This document shows positions 38,161 through 45,674 of a stretch of DNA of 64,000 nt, piece after piece. The stretch covers positions 124,001 through 188,000 of the forward strand of contig CAMRUG010000001.1 in assembly GCA_947053925.1 (NCBI GenBank). Direction: 5' to 3'. Positions within the stretch are counted from its first letter, which is position 1. The number at the start of each line of letters is the position of its first letter. Both the position numbers and the translations under genes were made by a program. This stretch comes from an uncultured Clostridia bacterium (GTDB lineage: Bacteria; Bacillota; Clostridia; Christensenellales; CAG-314). Below the pieces are notes generated by a model. That model had not been told where the DNA came from, did no database searches, and saw nothing but the letters and a program-made list of their open reading frames with translations.

Positions 38161-38191
38161 AAATTTTTATTTAAAGTCATATTATATGTGT

Positions 38192-38220
38192 TATAATATC
38201 ACTAATTAGGACAATTGTCT
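38192..38220 (+). promoter_or_regulatory. -10 box and operator candidate of the SDR gene
   Basis: TATAAT at 38192-38197 (weak -35 TTTAAA at 38170-38175, 16-base spacer). Twelve bases after the -10 box lies GGACAATTGTCT (38209-38220) with the perfect 10-bp palindrome GACAATTGTC. A repressor bound there would cover the region just past the transcription start. Confidence 0.5.
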
Positions 38221-38239
38221 ATTTTTGGGAGGAAATATT

Positions 38240-39112
38240 ATGGATTATATGAATTATACGGGCAAAGTGTGTTTAGTTACCGGCGCATCAAGCGGAATGG
38301 GCAGGGCTACAACCGAAATGCTTGTAACTCTTGGCGCAGAGGTTTATGCTTTGGATTTGAACGAGTGTAAGGTGGAAGGTATAAAAAAATATGTCTATTG
38401 CAATCTTTCTAAAAAAGAATTTATTGATGAGGCATTTAAGCAATTACCAGAACATATTGATTGTTTTTTCGGCGTTGCAGGGCTTTCGGGATCCAAAACG
38501 GATTATATTACAACATTTCATTGCGATTACACAGCAAATATGTATATAACAACTAAATATTTGCAAAATCGAATGGGCAAAGGCGGGGGTATTGTCTATG
38601 TATCTTCCACTGCAGGCTTAAATTGGAAAAAGTTTATGAAAGAAGAGAAAAAAATTGTACATAGTCGCGATTGGGATGAAATTACTAAACTAATTACTCC
38701 TCTTGCAAAAGCCGCTCCGTCAAGTTTTGCGTATCTGTACGCTAAACGATGTATTTTATATTTTGCTTGCGAGCAGGCTGTAGAATTGGGGAAACTCGGC
38801 ATAAGAGTTAATAGTGTTTTGCCCGGTTCCACCGACACGGGAATGAAAGACGAATTTGAAAAAATGGCGGGCGGGGAAGAGGCATTGCTTGCGGAAACAG
38901 GAACTGCTCACCGCTTGGCAACCAGTGAAGAGATGGCTGGTCCCATTGTTTTTCTTAATTCAGATATATGTTCTTTTGTATCTGGAGTAGATTTTTGTGT
39001 AGATTCAGCAGACTACTGTCTTAAAACATTGAAATTAAAAAAGGATAGAGAAAGTATCTCAATGACAAATAAACTAATTTTGAAAATTGCAAAAAAAATG
39101 ATGAGCAAATAA
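38240..39112 (+). CDS. SDR-family NAD(P)-dependent oxidoreductase
   Basis: 290 residues from ATG 38240, with GGGAGG eight bases upstream (a TTG at 38225 overlaps that site and is unlikely). Rossmann motif VTGASSGMGRATTEM near residue 12, then LDLNEC, the NAG-like position replaced by FGVAGLSG, strand GGGIVYVSSTAG, and the active-site Tyr/Lys in YLYAKRC near residue 170 (YxxxK is read here as YLYAK). RVNSVLPGSTDTGM is the conserved segment after it. A C-terminal basic tail follows. Family members reduce or oxidise hydroxy/keto groups, steroids included; the substrate is not deducible. Likely repressed by the divergent TetR protein. Confidence 0.88.
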   Translation: MDYMNYTGKVCLVTGASSGMGRATTEMLVTLGAEVYALDLNECKVEGIKKYVYCNLSKKEFIDEAFKQLPEHIDCFFGVAGLSGSKTDYITTFHCDYTANMYITTKYLQNRMGKGGGIVYVSSTAGLNWKKFMKEEKKIVHSRDWDEITKLITPLAKAAPSSFAYLYAKRCILYFACEQAVELGKLGIRVNSVLPGSTDTGMKDEFEKMAGGEEALLAETGTAHRLATSEEMAGPIVFLNSDICSFVSGVDFCVDSADYCLKTLKLKKDRESISMTNKLILKIAKKMMSK

Positions 39113-39171
39113 ACATATCTATTTTTATTGATTTAGTATAACATAGAAATTAAGACTGAAAGCATTCATAG

Positions 39172-39223
39172 AAAAAGACATACGCGACGGAGATTTGTAC
39201 GCTCCTTTTGCGTGTGTCTTTTT
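39172..39223. terminator. Bidirectional terminator between SDR gene and tRNA-Arg
   Basis: AAAAAGACATACGC pairs with GCGTGTGTCTTTTT (14 bp, one G:T) across a 24-base loop. The arm ends give T-runs on both strands. It can end the SDR message and the minus-strand tRNA transcript. Confidence 0.7.
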
Positions 39224-39297
39224 GGTACTCCCGACGGGAATCGAACCCATAACTGTCCCTTAGGAGGGGACTGTTATATCCATTTAACTACGGAAGC
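39223..39297 (-). tRNA. tRNA-Arg(CCT), CCA encoded
   Basis: Read on the minus strand: the acceptor arm GCTTCCG pairs with CGGGAGT (two G:T), the anticodon stem GTCCC/GGGAC holds the loop CTCCTAA with anticodon CCT, and the T-arm is ATGGG-TTCGATT-CCCGT. The discriminator is A followed by encoded CCA. It reads AGG codons. The 5' third of the gene recurs twice upstream in tandem repeats. Confidence 0.92.
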
Positions 39298-39540
39298 AAA
39301 TATTAAACCAAGAAAAATGTTGAGTTAAATGGAGATAACAGACTGTTTAGCCGAGCCTACGGAAGTAGGCGAACGCGCTTGCTGAAAGCAAGATATCCAT
39401 TTAACTACGGAAGCAAGTATTAAACTAAGAAAGATGTTGAGTTAAATGGAGATAACAGACTGTTTAGCCGAGCCTACGGGAAGTAGGCGAACGCACTTGC
39501 TGAAAGCAAGATATCCATTTAACTACGGAAGCAAATATTA
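39276..39540. repeat. Tandem 117/118-bp repeats containing copies of the tRNA-Arg 5' end
   Basis: Two near-identical units (39276-39392 and 39393-39510) plus a 30-base partial third (39511-39540). Each starts with the complement of the tRNA-Arg 5' end (ATATCCATTTAACTACGGAA), the first being inside the tRNA gene. Each also has an inverted copy of part of that stretch (AGTTAAATGGAGATAACAG at 39323-39341) and two small hairpins, GCCTAC-GGAA-GTAGGC and CTTGCT-GAA-AGCAAG. The two units differ by only a few bases and one indel. Confidence 0.9.
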
Positions 39541-39609
39541 GTGATAATCTGTGCAGTTGTGCAACACAAGGCTCTTTTACTTTTGTCCGTTACAGTAAAG
39601 TATACTATG

Positions 39610-40446
39610 TTACTTGCGCATTGTCAATCTCATTACAAGCGGTGTGCATCCCGTCAGTCGCTTAAATTGTCGGTTAAAATACGAAATATTAGTGTATCCT
39701 ATCTGGCGGGCAATATCGTTTGCGTCCGTATTTGTTTCTGCGAGTAATTTACACGCTTGCATAATACGGTATCCGTTTACATACTCTATGCACGAAATTC
39801 CCGTAAACTGTTTAAACAGTTTCATTATATAAAACTCGCTATATCCGCATTCTTCCGCAAGAGTTTTTACCGATATAGTATCGGTATAATTGCAACTTAT
39901 ATATTCTAAAATTTTTTTTGCGGCAAAACACCGTTTTTCTACTGTCATGTCGTATTTGCGCGCAGGCAGCCGGTTCTCGTATATTGTTTTAAACAGTAAA
40001 AAAATATTTTCTTCTGCCGTTTCAGAGTCGGCAGTATCATTTATGCGCGTTATAATAGAGGCTATTTCCGAATAATATCCGTTGTCGGTTTTTATTAAAT
40101 ACGGCGCATTTTTTTCGTGGAAGAAAGATAAAAGCGCTCCAAAATTGTGATTTCCCGTGTTATTTGCGTCAAGATTTCTTAGCCGTATGCTTACTATGCT
40201 CAAAGCAGATTCCGACTCGGCAGGAGAAAACGAGTGCAGTGCAAACGGTCGGATAATTACAAAATCTCCTTGATTTGCAGTAAAACAGTTTCCGTCTATG
40301 ATAATTCGGACGGAGTTACTATCGATTTTAACAATAGTCAGCTCTTCACGCCAGACGGTCGGATAAAATTTTATTGAGCAGTCTATTTTTGTCTTGTACA
40401 GTTGTACGGTCGATTGGTTAAACTGTCCGCTGTTTATTGTTTCCAT
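39610..40446 (-). CDS. AraC-family transcriptional regulator with N-terminal cupin-like domain
   Basis: 278 residues from ATG 40446 (a TTG at 40461 lies inside the -10 box). Residues ~1-150 resemble an AraC cupin ligand-binding domain (GNCFTANQGDFVIIRPFALH). The C-terminal ~100 residues contain two HTHs: ISVKTLAEECGYSEFYIMKL and DIARQIGYTNISYFNRQFKR, followed by LTGCTPLVMR. Such proteins sense sugars or related ligands. The promoter at 40453-40481 would start transcription exactly at the ATG and there is no ribosome site, so the message is probably leaderless. No likely target gene is adjacent on the same side except the divergent yhaO-like operon. Confidence 0.88.
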   Translation of the reverse strand: METINSGQFNQSTVQLYKTKIDCSIKFYPTVWREELTIVKIDSNSVRIIIDGNCFTANQGDFVIIRPFALHSFSPAESESALSIVSIRLRNLDANNTGNHNFGALLSFFHEKNAPYLIKTDNGYYSEIASIITRINDTADSETAEENIFLLFKTIYENRLPARKYDMTVEKRCFAAKKILEYISCNYTDTISVKTLAEECGYSEFYIMKLFKQFTGISCIEYVNGYRIMQACKLLAETNTDANDIARQIGYTNISYFNRQFKRLTGCTPLVMRLTMRK

Positions 40447-40452
40447 AAATAA

Positions 40453-40481
40453 ATTATACAACAGACCTGTTTAAAAGTAAA
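40453..40481 (-). promoter_or_regulatory. Promoter giving a leaderless AraC-family mRNA
   Basis: TTTACT, 17-base spacer, TATAAT on the minus strand. Seven bases past the -10 box is the A of the ATG at 40446. An inverted repeat GTTTA-AAAG-TAAAC (40469-40482) overlaps the -35 box and could be an autoregulatory site. Confidence 0.6.
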
Positions 40482-40501
40482 CACTTATATTTTGGCGGTG
40501 C

Positions 40502-40524
40502 TACTTGTTTCTTTTAAACAAGTA
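40502..40524. promoter_or_regulatory. 9-bp inverted repeat TACTTGTTT/AAACAAGTA
   Basis: Perfect arms around CTTTT, without a T-run on either strand, ~20 bases upstream of the AraC promoter -35 box. A regulator-binding site is the simplest reading. Confidence 0.4.
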
Positions 40525-40657
40525 AGCAAAAATAACAATTTAAAGCACACAAAATCAAGCGTATTTAGTTTTGTTAAAACCATTCATAAAAGGGTTTAGT
40601 CGCGATTTGATCTTTGTAAAATTCGGCAAACTTGTATGTCGGTCTGCTTTAATACTA

Positions 40658-40686
40658 TTGATACTTTTTTTAATCTGTGTTAAAAT
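40658..40686 (+). promoter_or_regulatory. Promoter of the yhaO-yhaN-transketolase operon
   Basis: TTGATA, 17-base spacer, TAAAAT; the ATG of the first gene is at 40716 with a clear AAGGGGG ribosome site between. Confidence 0.6.
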
Positions 40687-40715
40687 ATATCAGTAATAAT
40701 GAAAGGGGGTTAAAT

Positions 40716-41753
40716 ATGAAAATTATTCATACGGCAGATATACATTTAGATTCCCCTTTGTCTCAGGTAAAAGACTCCGTCAAACGTCGTTACGAACTGC
40801 TTGCGGCGTTAAAAAACATTGCCGAGTATGCCGAAAATAACGGTGTTGCGGCGATAATAGTCGCAGGCGATTTGTTTGACGACAAATTTACTACCGTGCA
40901 GACAATCAACAGCGTTGCCGATATTATCAACGGCGGAAACGCAAGCTGGTATATTTTAAAGGGCAATCACGGAGATTCCGTTCCGTACGAAAAACTTGCC
41001 GCTTTGTGCAAAAAGGCATATTTTTTCGGCGAAGAATTTACTTACTACAACATAGGCAACATAACGATTTGCGGCAGAGAGTTGGGAATAAACGACGCCG
41101 AACATTACCGCACGTTAAATCTCGATTCGTCTCGATATAATATCGTGGTTTTGCACGGCGATATAGATGACGACGCTTACGGCAGTATAGACCGCAAAAC
41201 TTTGTCGGCTTTGCCTGTCAATTATGTGGCTTTAGGGCACAGACATTCTTTTTCCAAATTTAAGTTCGGGCGTGTTCCCGTGTGTTATTCGGGAGTGTTA
41301 GAGGCGCGCGGATTTGACGAAAATGCGCAAACAGGCTTTGTCGAATTAGATACTGAAGCAGACGCTTTCCGCTTTGTGCCGCAATTTATAAGGCGCGTAG
41401 CAACCGTTAATATCGACGTTTCGGATATTGTAAGCGACATTGCGTTAAACGCAAAGATTTTAGACGCCATTCAGGACGAATCTTCTAAAAATTATTTAAA
41501 CGTAGTGTTTTCCGGCACTTTGTCGCAGGGGGTTCACTTGGACCTTGTTGCAAATGAAATATTACAGGACAAGTTTTTTGCCTTGCGGATAGAAAACAGA
41601 ACGTCGGTTCCGATGGATTTAAACGCTTTAATGCAGGAGGTTTCTCTGCGCGGTGAATTTGTAAAACTTGCAATGCAAATCGATGACGAAAAGTTTCGGG
41701 AAGAGGTTCTTAAAACTGGACTTACAGCGCTTGCGGGGGAAGAAATAGTATGA
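40716..41753 (+). CDS. SbcD/YhaO-like metallophosphoesterase (DNA repair exonuclease family)
   Basis: 345 residues from ATG 40716 (AAGGGGG at 40703-40709). All calcineurin-type metal motifs are present: HTADIHLDS at 5-13, AGDLFDD near 57, KGNHGD near 87, VVLHGDIDDD near 145, ALGHRHSF near 175. Length and position match YhaO, the partner of the SMC-like YhaN; in SbcCD the pair resects DNA ends. It overlaps the next gene by 4 bases (ATGA), typical of translational coupling. Assigned by homologous motifs and context; the exact substrate is not known for YhaO. Confidence 0.87.
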   Translation: MKIIHTADIHLDSPLSQVKDSVKRRYELLAALKNIAEYAENNGVAAIIVAGDLFDDKFTTVQTINSVADIINGGNASWYILKGNHGDSVPYEKLAALCKKAYFFGEEFTYYNIGNITICGRELGINDAEHYRTLNLDSSRYNIVVLHGDIDDDAYGSIDRKTLSALPVNYVALGHRHSFSKFKFGRVPVCYSGVLEARGFDENAQTGFVELDTEADAFRFVPQFIRRVATVNIDVSDIVSDIALNAKILDAIQDESSKNYLNVVFSGTLSQGVHLDLVANEILQDKFFALRIENRTSVPMDLNALMQEVSLRGEFVKLAMQIDDEKFREEVLKTGLTALAGEEIV

Positions 41754-43612
41754 AAATAATCTCTTTGTCCGTTGCGTCTTTCGGCAAACTGAATAACGTA
41801 AATCTCAATTTCCGCGACGGTATCAACGTTATCAATAATATAAACGGTTTCGGTAAAACAACGATGGCGTGTTTCATCCGCTCGATGCTGTACGGACTCA
41901 ACTATATCAAGTCTAAGGGCGTAAACGACGTTACGCGTTTTGCTCCGTGGGACAGTGTCGGAAAATTCGGCGGCAGTATGACGGTTGAGCATAACGGAGA
42001 AATATTCCGTATCGAAAGGTTTTTCGGCTCGACGGCAAAATACGAAGAATGTTCCGTAATCAATGTCAAAACAAACAAGCAGATTCCTTTGTCTTGCGAA
42101 GTCGGAGAGTACTTTTTAGGACTGACGGCAGACAGTTACGACCGCTCGGCTTACTTTCCGCAAGAGGCGGTGGAATTATCGGCTAACGACAATCTCGAAT
42201 CACGCTTGGCAAATTTGGTAGAGAACGGCGCGGAAGACTACGATAAGGTTCAAAAAAATCTCGACGACTACCGCAAGACATTAAAATTTAAAAAAGGTCA
42301 GGGCGGTAAAATATTCGAGTTGACAACCCAAGAATATAAATTGGCGGCGGAAATTCAAGCCGCCATAAATGCCGAACGCCGCAGTGAAGAAATAAACCGC
42401 CGTATCGAAGTTATTGAGGAAGAAAAGCAGGCGCTTTTAAAACGGCAGGAAAGTTTAAACGAACAAGCGGACGCAGTGCGCAAAAAACTTGCGCAAGTAA
42501 CGCTGACGGACGCGGAAAAAGCCAACATTGACAAACTGCGCGAGTTGGATTTAAAATTGAGCCGTATTCCCAAAGAAATCGAACAAGACAAAGCCGCTTT
42601 GGACGAATTGGAAAAACAAATCGCTTCCGTCAAGGACACCGTAAAGCCGCGTGTTTATCCTCATTTTATAATGCTTTTTATAGCGTTTGTTTTAATGGTT
42701 GCGGGTGCTGTACTGTGCATTGTGTTGCCTAATCCGTGGCGGTGGGTTGTATTGGCGTTACTCATCGTATCTGGCATAGTGCTTGCAGCGGTGGCTTTTA
42801 CAAAAAAGGGCGCAAAAACATTGCCTGCAGGCGAACGGGACGCCCTTATTTCCGATTATTACCGCGTTGCGGGCAAATACTTATATGTAAACGATTTAGA
42901 CTACAATCAGGTTGTAAAGGCGTTTTGGCGGCTCTACGGCGATTATCAGGGAGATGTGCGCGAGCGCGACGCGCTTGCTAATATCGTAAAAAAATCAGAC
43001 GGCAATTCGGCGGAACTGGAAAACGAATTACAGGCGTTAAATACCGCTATTACGGAAGTTTCAAACCGTCTGAACGGTTTGGCGGGAGAAGTCGGCAGCT
43101 TGACTCAAGAGCGCAAAACGCTTAACTTCGACAAGATTACTCCGCAAGAACAAATGCTTGCCGTTCGTGCCGAAAAAGAGAGGTTACAACGCCGTTATGA
43201 CGTTACGGGAACGGTAGCGGAATTACTGCAAACTGCAAAGGACAATTTGTCGTCAAGTTATTTGCCGCGTCTGTGCGCGCGCTGTCAGGAATTGCTGACA
43301 TTTGTAACCAACCGTCCGTACGAAGTGGTAATAGACCGTTTGTTCAATGTCAAGATAAGAGAAAACGGACAAACAAAGTCGATGAACGATTTTTCGCGCG
43401 GAATACGCGAAATTACATTGCTGTGTTTCAGGTTGGCGTTATCTGAGTTGTTGTACGATAAACAAATTCCGTTTGTAATAATCGACGACGCATTTGTCAA
43501 CTTTGACGAAGAAAACTTTGTCCGTGCAACAAATTTGTTAAAGAAAGTATCCGAGCAAGGACAAGTAATATATTTTACCTGCCACAAGCGCACGGGTAAT
43601 TTGTTAAATTAA
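41750..43612 (+). CDS. YhaN-like AAA ATPase (SMC/Rad50-related) with central membrane hairpin
   Basis: 620 residues. Walker A is GFGKTTM near residue 35, with FRDGINVINNINGFGKTT in front. Coiled coils span ~165-300 and ~390-480. A pair of transmembrane helices interrupts them (about 305-350: HFIMLFIAFVLMVAGAVLCI and WVVLALLIVSGIVLAAVAF), a hallmark of YhaN rather than SbcC. The ABC-type signature FSRGIREITLLCF and Walker B VIIDDAFVNFDEENF lie at the C-terminus, followed by ITCHK-like switch YFTCHK. It is coupled to the nuclease gene by a 4-base overlap. The role at the membrane is unclear. Confidence 0.87.
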   Translation: MKIISLSVASFGKLNNVNLNFRDGINVINNINGFGKTTMACFIRSMLYGLNYIKSKGVNDVTRFAPWDSVGKFGGSMTVEHNGEIFRIERFFGSTAKYEECSVINVKTNKQIPLSCEVGEYFLGLTADSYDRSAYFPQEAVELSANDNLESRLANLVENGAEDYDKVQKNLDDYRKTLKFKKGQGGKIFELTTQEYKLAAEIQAAINAERRSEEINRRIEVIEEEKQALLKRQESLNEQADAVRKKLAQVTLTDAEKANIDKLRELDLKLSRIPKEIEQDKAALDELEKQIASVKDTVKPRVYPHFIMLFIAFVLMVAGAVLCIVLPNPWRWVVLALLIVSGIVLAAVAFTKKGAKTLPAGERDALISDYYRVAGKYLYVNDLDYNQVVKAFWRLYGDYQGDVRERDALANIVKKSDGNSAELENELQALNTAITEVSNRLNGLAGEVGSLTQERKTLNFDKITPQEQMLAVRAEKERLQRRYDVTGTVAELLQTAKDNLSSSYLPRLCARCQELLTFVTNRPYEVVIDRLFNVKIRENGQTKSMNDFSRGIREITLLCFRLALSELLYDKQIPFVIIDDAFVNFDEENFVRATNLLKKVSEQGQVIYFTCHKRTGNLLN

Positions 43613-43636
43613 AAACTTTAAAAGGAGATTATAAAT

Positions 43637-44440
43637 ATGGGCGTAGTAGAATTCAGCAAACAGATTCGCCGCGAAACGTTAAGGTGTATCCATTCTCAAG
43701 GATCGGGACACGTTGGCGGCAGTTTGTCTATAGCAGACGTGTTGGCGGTACTGTACGACAAGTATATGGATGTCGACAAAGCCGACCCTAAGCGTGAAAT
43801 TCGCGACAGATTGGTTTTGAGTAAAGGACACGCAGGCCCTGCGTTGTATGCAACATTGGCTTTAAAAGGCTTTTTCCCGTTAGAATGGTTGGATACGTTA
43901 AACGTACTCGGTACAAAGCTTCCTAGCCACGTTAATATAAATCTTACTCCGGGCGTCGATATGACGGCGGGCAGTCTCGGTCAGGGTATGTCTTGCGCTT
44001 GCGGTCTTGCTCTTGCCAACAAAATAAAAAATCAACGCGGATACGTTTATGTTATTTGCGGCGACGGCGAATTGCAGGAAGGTCAAAACTACGAAGCAAT
44101 GATGTTTGCGGCAAATAAAAAACTCGATAATATGATTGTTTTTGTAGATAATAACAAAATGCAGATAGACGGTCTTACAAAGGACGTTATGAATATCGAG
44201 GATATAGAGGCTAAATTCAAATCTTTCGATTTCATTACCGACCGCGTAGACGGACACGACCACAAGGCTATAGATAACGCAATATCCCGCGCACGCAATG
44301 AACACGGTGCGCCGCATTGCATAGTACTGGATACAATCAAGGGTAAGGGCGTAAGCATTTACGAAAATATGGGCGTAGGCGTTCACAGTACAACCGTAAC
44401 CGACGAGCAATATGCAATTGCTCTTGACGAATTGAAATAG
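43637..44440 (+). CDS. Transketolase, N-terminal (ThDP-binding) subunit
   Basis: 267 residues, the size of split transketolase N-subunits. The thiamine-diphosphate/Mg motif reads GDGELQEGQNYEAMMFAANK then VDNNKMQ; upstream are SQGSGHVGGSLS and LVLSKGHAGPALYA, which line the active site. With the next gene it forms the complete enzyme, transferring two-carbon units between sugar phosphates in the cytosol. AAAGGAG precedes the ATG; the gap to yhaN is 24 bases and 13 bases to the C-subunit gene, so all four genes may be one operon. Confidence 0.95.
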   Translation: MGVVEFSKQIRRETLRCIHSQGSGHVGGSLSIADVLAVLYDKYMDVDKADPKREIRDRLVLSKGHAGPALYATLALKGFFPLEWLDTLNVLGTKLPSHVNINLTPGVDMTAGSLGQGMSCACGLALANKIKNQRGYVYVICGDGELQEGQNYEAMMFAANKKLDNMIVFVDNNKMQIDGLTKDVMNIEDIEAKFKSFDFITDRVDGHDHKAIDNAISRARNEHGAPHCIVLDTIKGKGVSIYENMGVGVHSTTVTDEQYAIALDELK

Positions 44441-44453
44441 GGAGGGCGTTAAA

Positions 44454-45380
44454 ATGGAACTCAGAAAAGCGTATGTAGAAGAAATTGCGCGCTTGATGCG
44501 GCAAAACGATAAAATAGTAATGCTTGACGCCGACCTTGCGGGCGCAGGCGGAACAAAACCGTTGTATAAGGAATTTCCGAACAGGTGCATAGATTGCGGC
44601 ATTGCCGAAGCAAATATGGCGTGTATAGCCGCAGGGCTTTCTGCGGAAGGATTCATTCCCTTTATCCACAGTTTCGCTCCCTTTATTGCGCGCAGAGCTT
44701 ATGACCAAATTGCGGTATCGATGGTTTACTCCGAACAAAACGTTAAAATGGTAGGCTTCGATCCGGGGGTTACCACAACAACTAACGGCGGAACGCATAT
44801 GTGTTTTGAAGACATGGCGGCACTAAGGGCTTTGTGTAACGTTGCCGTTTTGGATATCGTTGACGGTGTACAACTTGTCAAGGCATTGCCTTATATAGTA
44901 GAGCATAAAGGTACAATGTATTTGAGATTTGTCCGTAAACAAACGGAAGAAATTTTTGATGAAAGTTACCAATTCCGTTTTGGCAAAGCGGACAAACTTG
45001 AAAACGGTAAAGATTTGACAATCATTGCCAGCGGCACGTCGGTATTTGACGCTAAAAAAGCCGCCGAAATTTTAAAGGGTCAGGGTGTAAGCGTAGACCT
45101 GCTTGCTATACACACCGTTAAACCTATTGACGAACAGGCAATTATTACTTCTGCAAAAAAGACGGGCAGAGTGTTGACTGTAGAAAATCACAGTATCCAC
45201 GGCGGACTTTACGGCGCTGTGTGCGAAGTACTTTCGGCAAACTGTCCTACGCTTTGCGATGCAGTAGCAGTGCGCGACAAACTTACGCAAGTAGGCGGTC
45301 TTGACGACTTAAAGCGCGATTACGGTTTGGACGCAGACAGCATTGTAGATAGAGCGACTGCGCTTATAAAAGCCAAATAA
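44454..45380 (+). CDS. Transketolase, C-terminal (pyrimidine-binding) subunit
   Basis: 308 residues. The pyrimidine-binding domain has CIDCGIAEANMACIAAGLS (with the catalytic Glu in AEAN) and FIARRAYDQIAVSM, and TTNGGTHMCFEDMA for the phosphate/substrate side. The C-terminal domain (TIIASGTSVFDAKKAAEIL, then LTVENHSIHGGLYGAV) is complete. GGGAGGG precedes the ATG. It needs the upstream N-subunit for activity. A similar 1-deoxyxylulose-5-phosphate synthase half is excluded by length and split organisation. Confidence 0.95.
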   Translation: MELRKAYVEEIARLMRQNDKIVMLDADLAGAGGTKPLYKEFPNRCIDCGIAEANMACIAAGLSAEGFIPFIHSFAPFIARRAYDQIAVSMVYSEQNVKMVGFDPGVTTTTNGGTHMCFEDMAALRALCNVAVLDIVDGVQLVKALPYIVEHKGTMYLRFVRKQTEEIFDESYQFRFGKADKLENGKDLTIIASGTSVFDAKKAAEILKGQGVSVDLLAIHTVKPIDEQAIITSAKKTGRVLTVENHSIHGGLYGAVCEVLSANCPTLCDAVAVRDKLTQVGGLDDLKRDYGLDADSIVDRATALIKAK

Positions 45381-45401
45381 TTATTGCAACATAACAAATA
45401 A

Positions 45402-45448
45402 AAAAGCCTGCCCGATAGCGACTGCTTGTCAAATAACGGTAGGCTTTT
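45402..45448 (+). terminator. Intrinsic terminator after transketolase genes
   Basis: AAAAGCCTGCC pairs with GGTAGGCTTTT (one G:T) around a 25-base loop, ending in Ts. Confidence 0.6.
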
Positions 45449-45550
45449 GATATCTTATGTGATAAGTCTGAACATTGCATTTACAGTTGACGGTATATGC
45501 GCTTTGCATTGATAATTTTGTTAAAAATTTTTTATTCTTATTTACAAACA

Positions 45551-45595
45551 AAAAAAATCATAACTACCTATTCAATCGGCAGTTATGATTTTTTT
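45551..45595. terminator. Bidirectional terminator between convergent genes
   Basis: AAAAAAATCATAACT pairs perfectly with AGTTATGATTTTTTT around a 15-base loop. The A/T ends give T-runs on both strands, serving the transketolase operon and the minus-strand XRE-membrane gene. Confidence 0.75.
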
Positions 45596-45674
45596 GTTAT
45601 TCATCGTAAATTTATTTAAATCAATATTATTTATACTTAAACGCGGCAATTTGCTTTAAATATTTTGTTGCATT

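Noticed and set aside
39276..39540. CRISPR-like array
   Set aside because: Only two and a quarter units, 117-118 bases long, with no short repeat/unique-spacer alternation and no cas genes.
39393..39540. Additional tRNA genes
   Set aside because: Only the 5' end is duplicated; anticodon, T-arm and 3' acceptor strand are missing.
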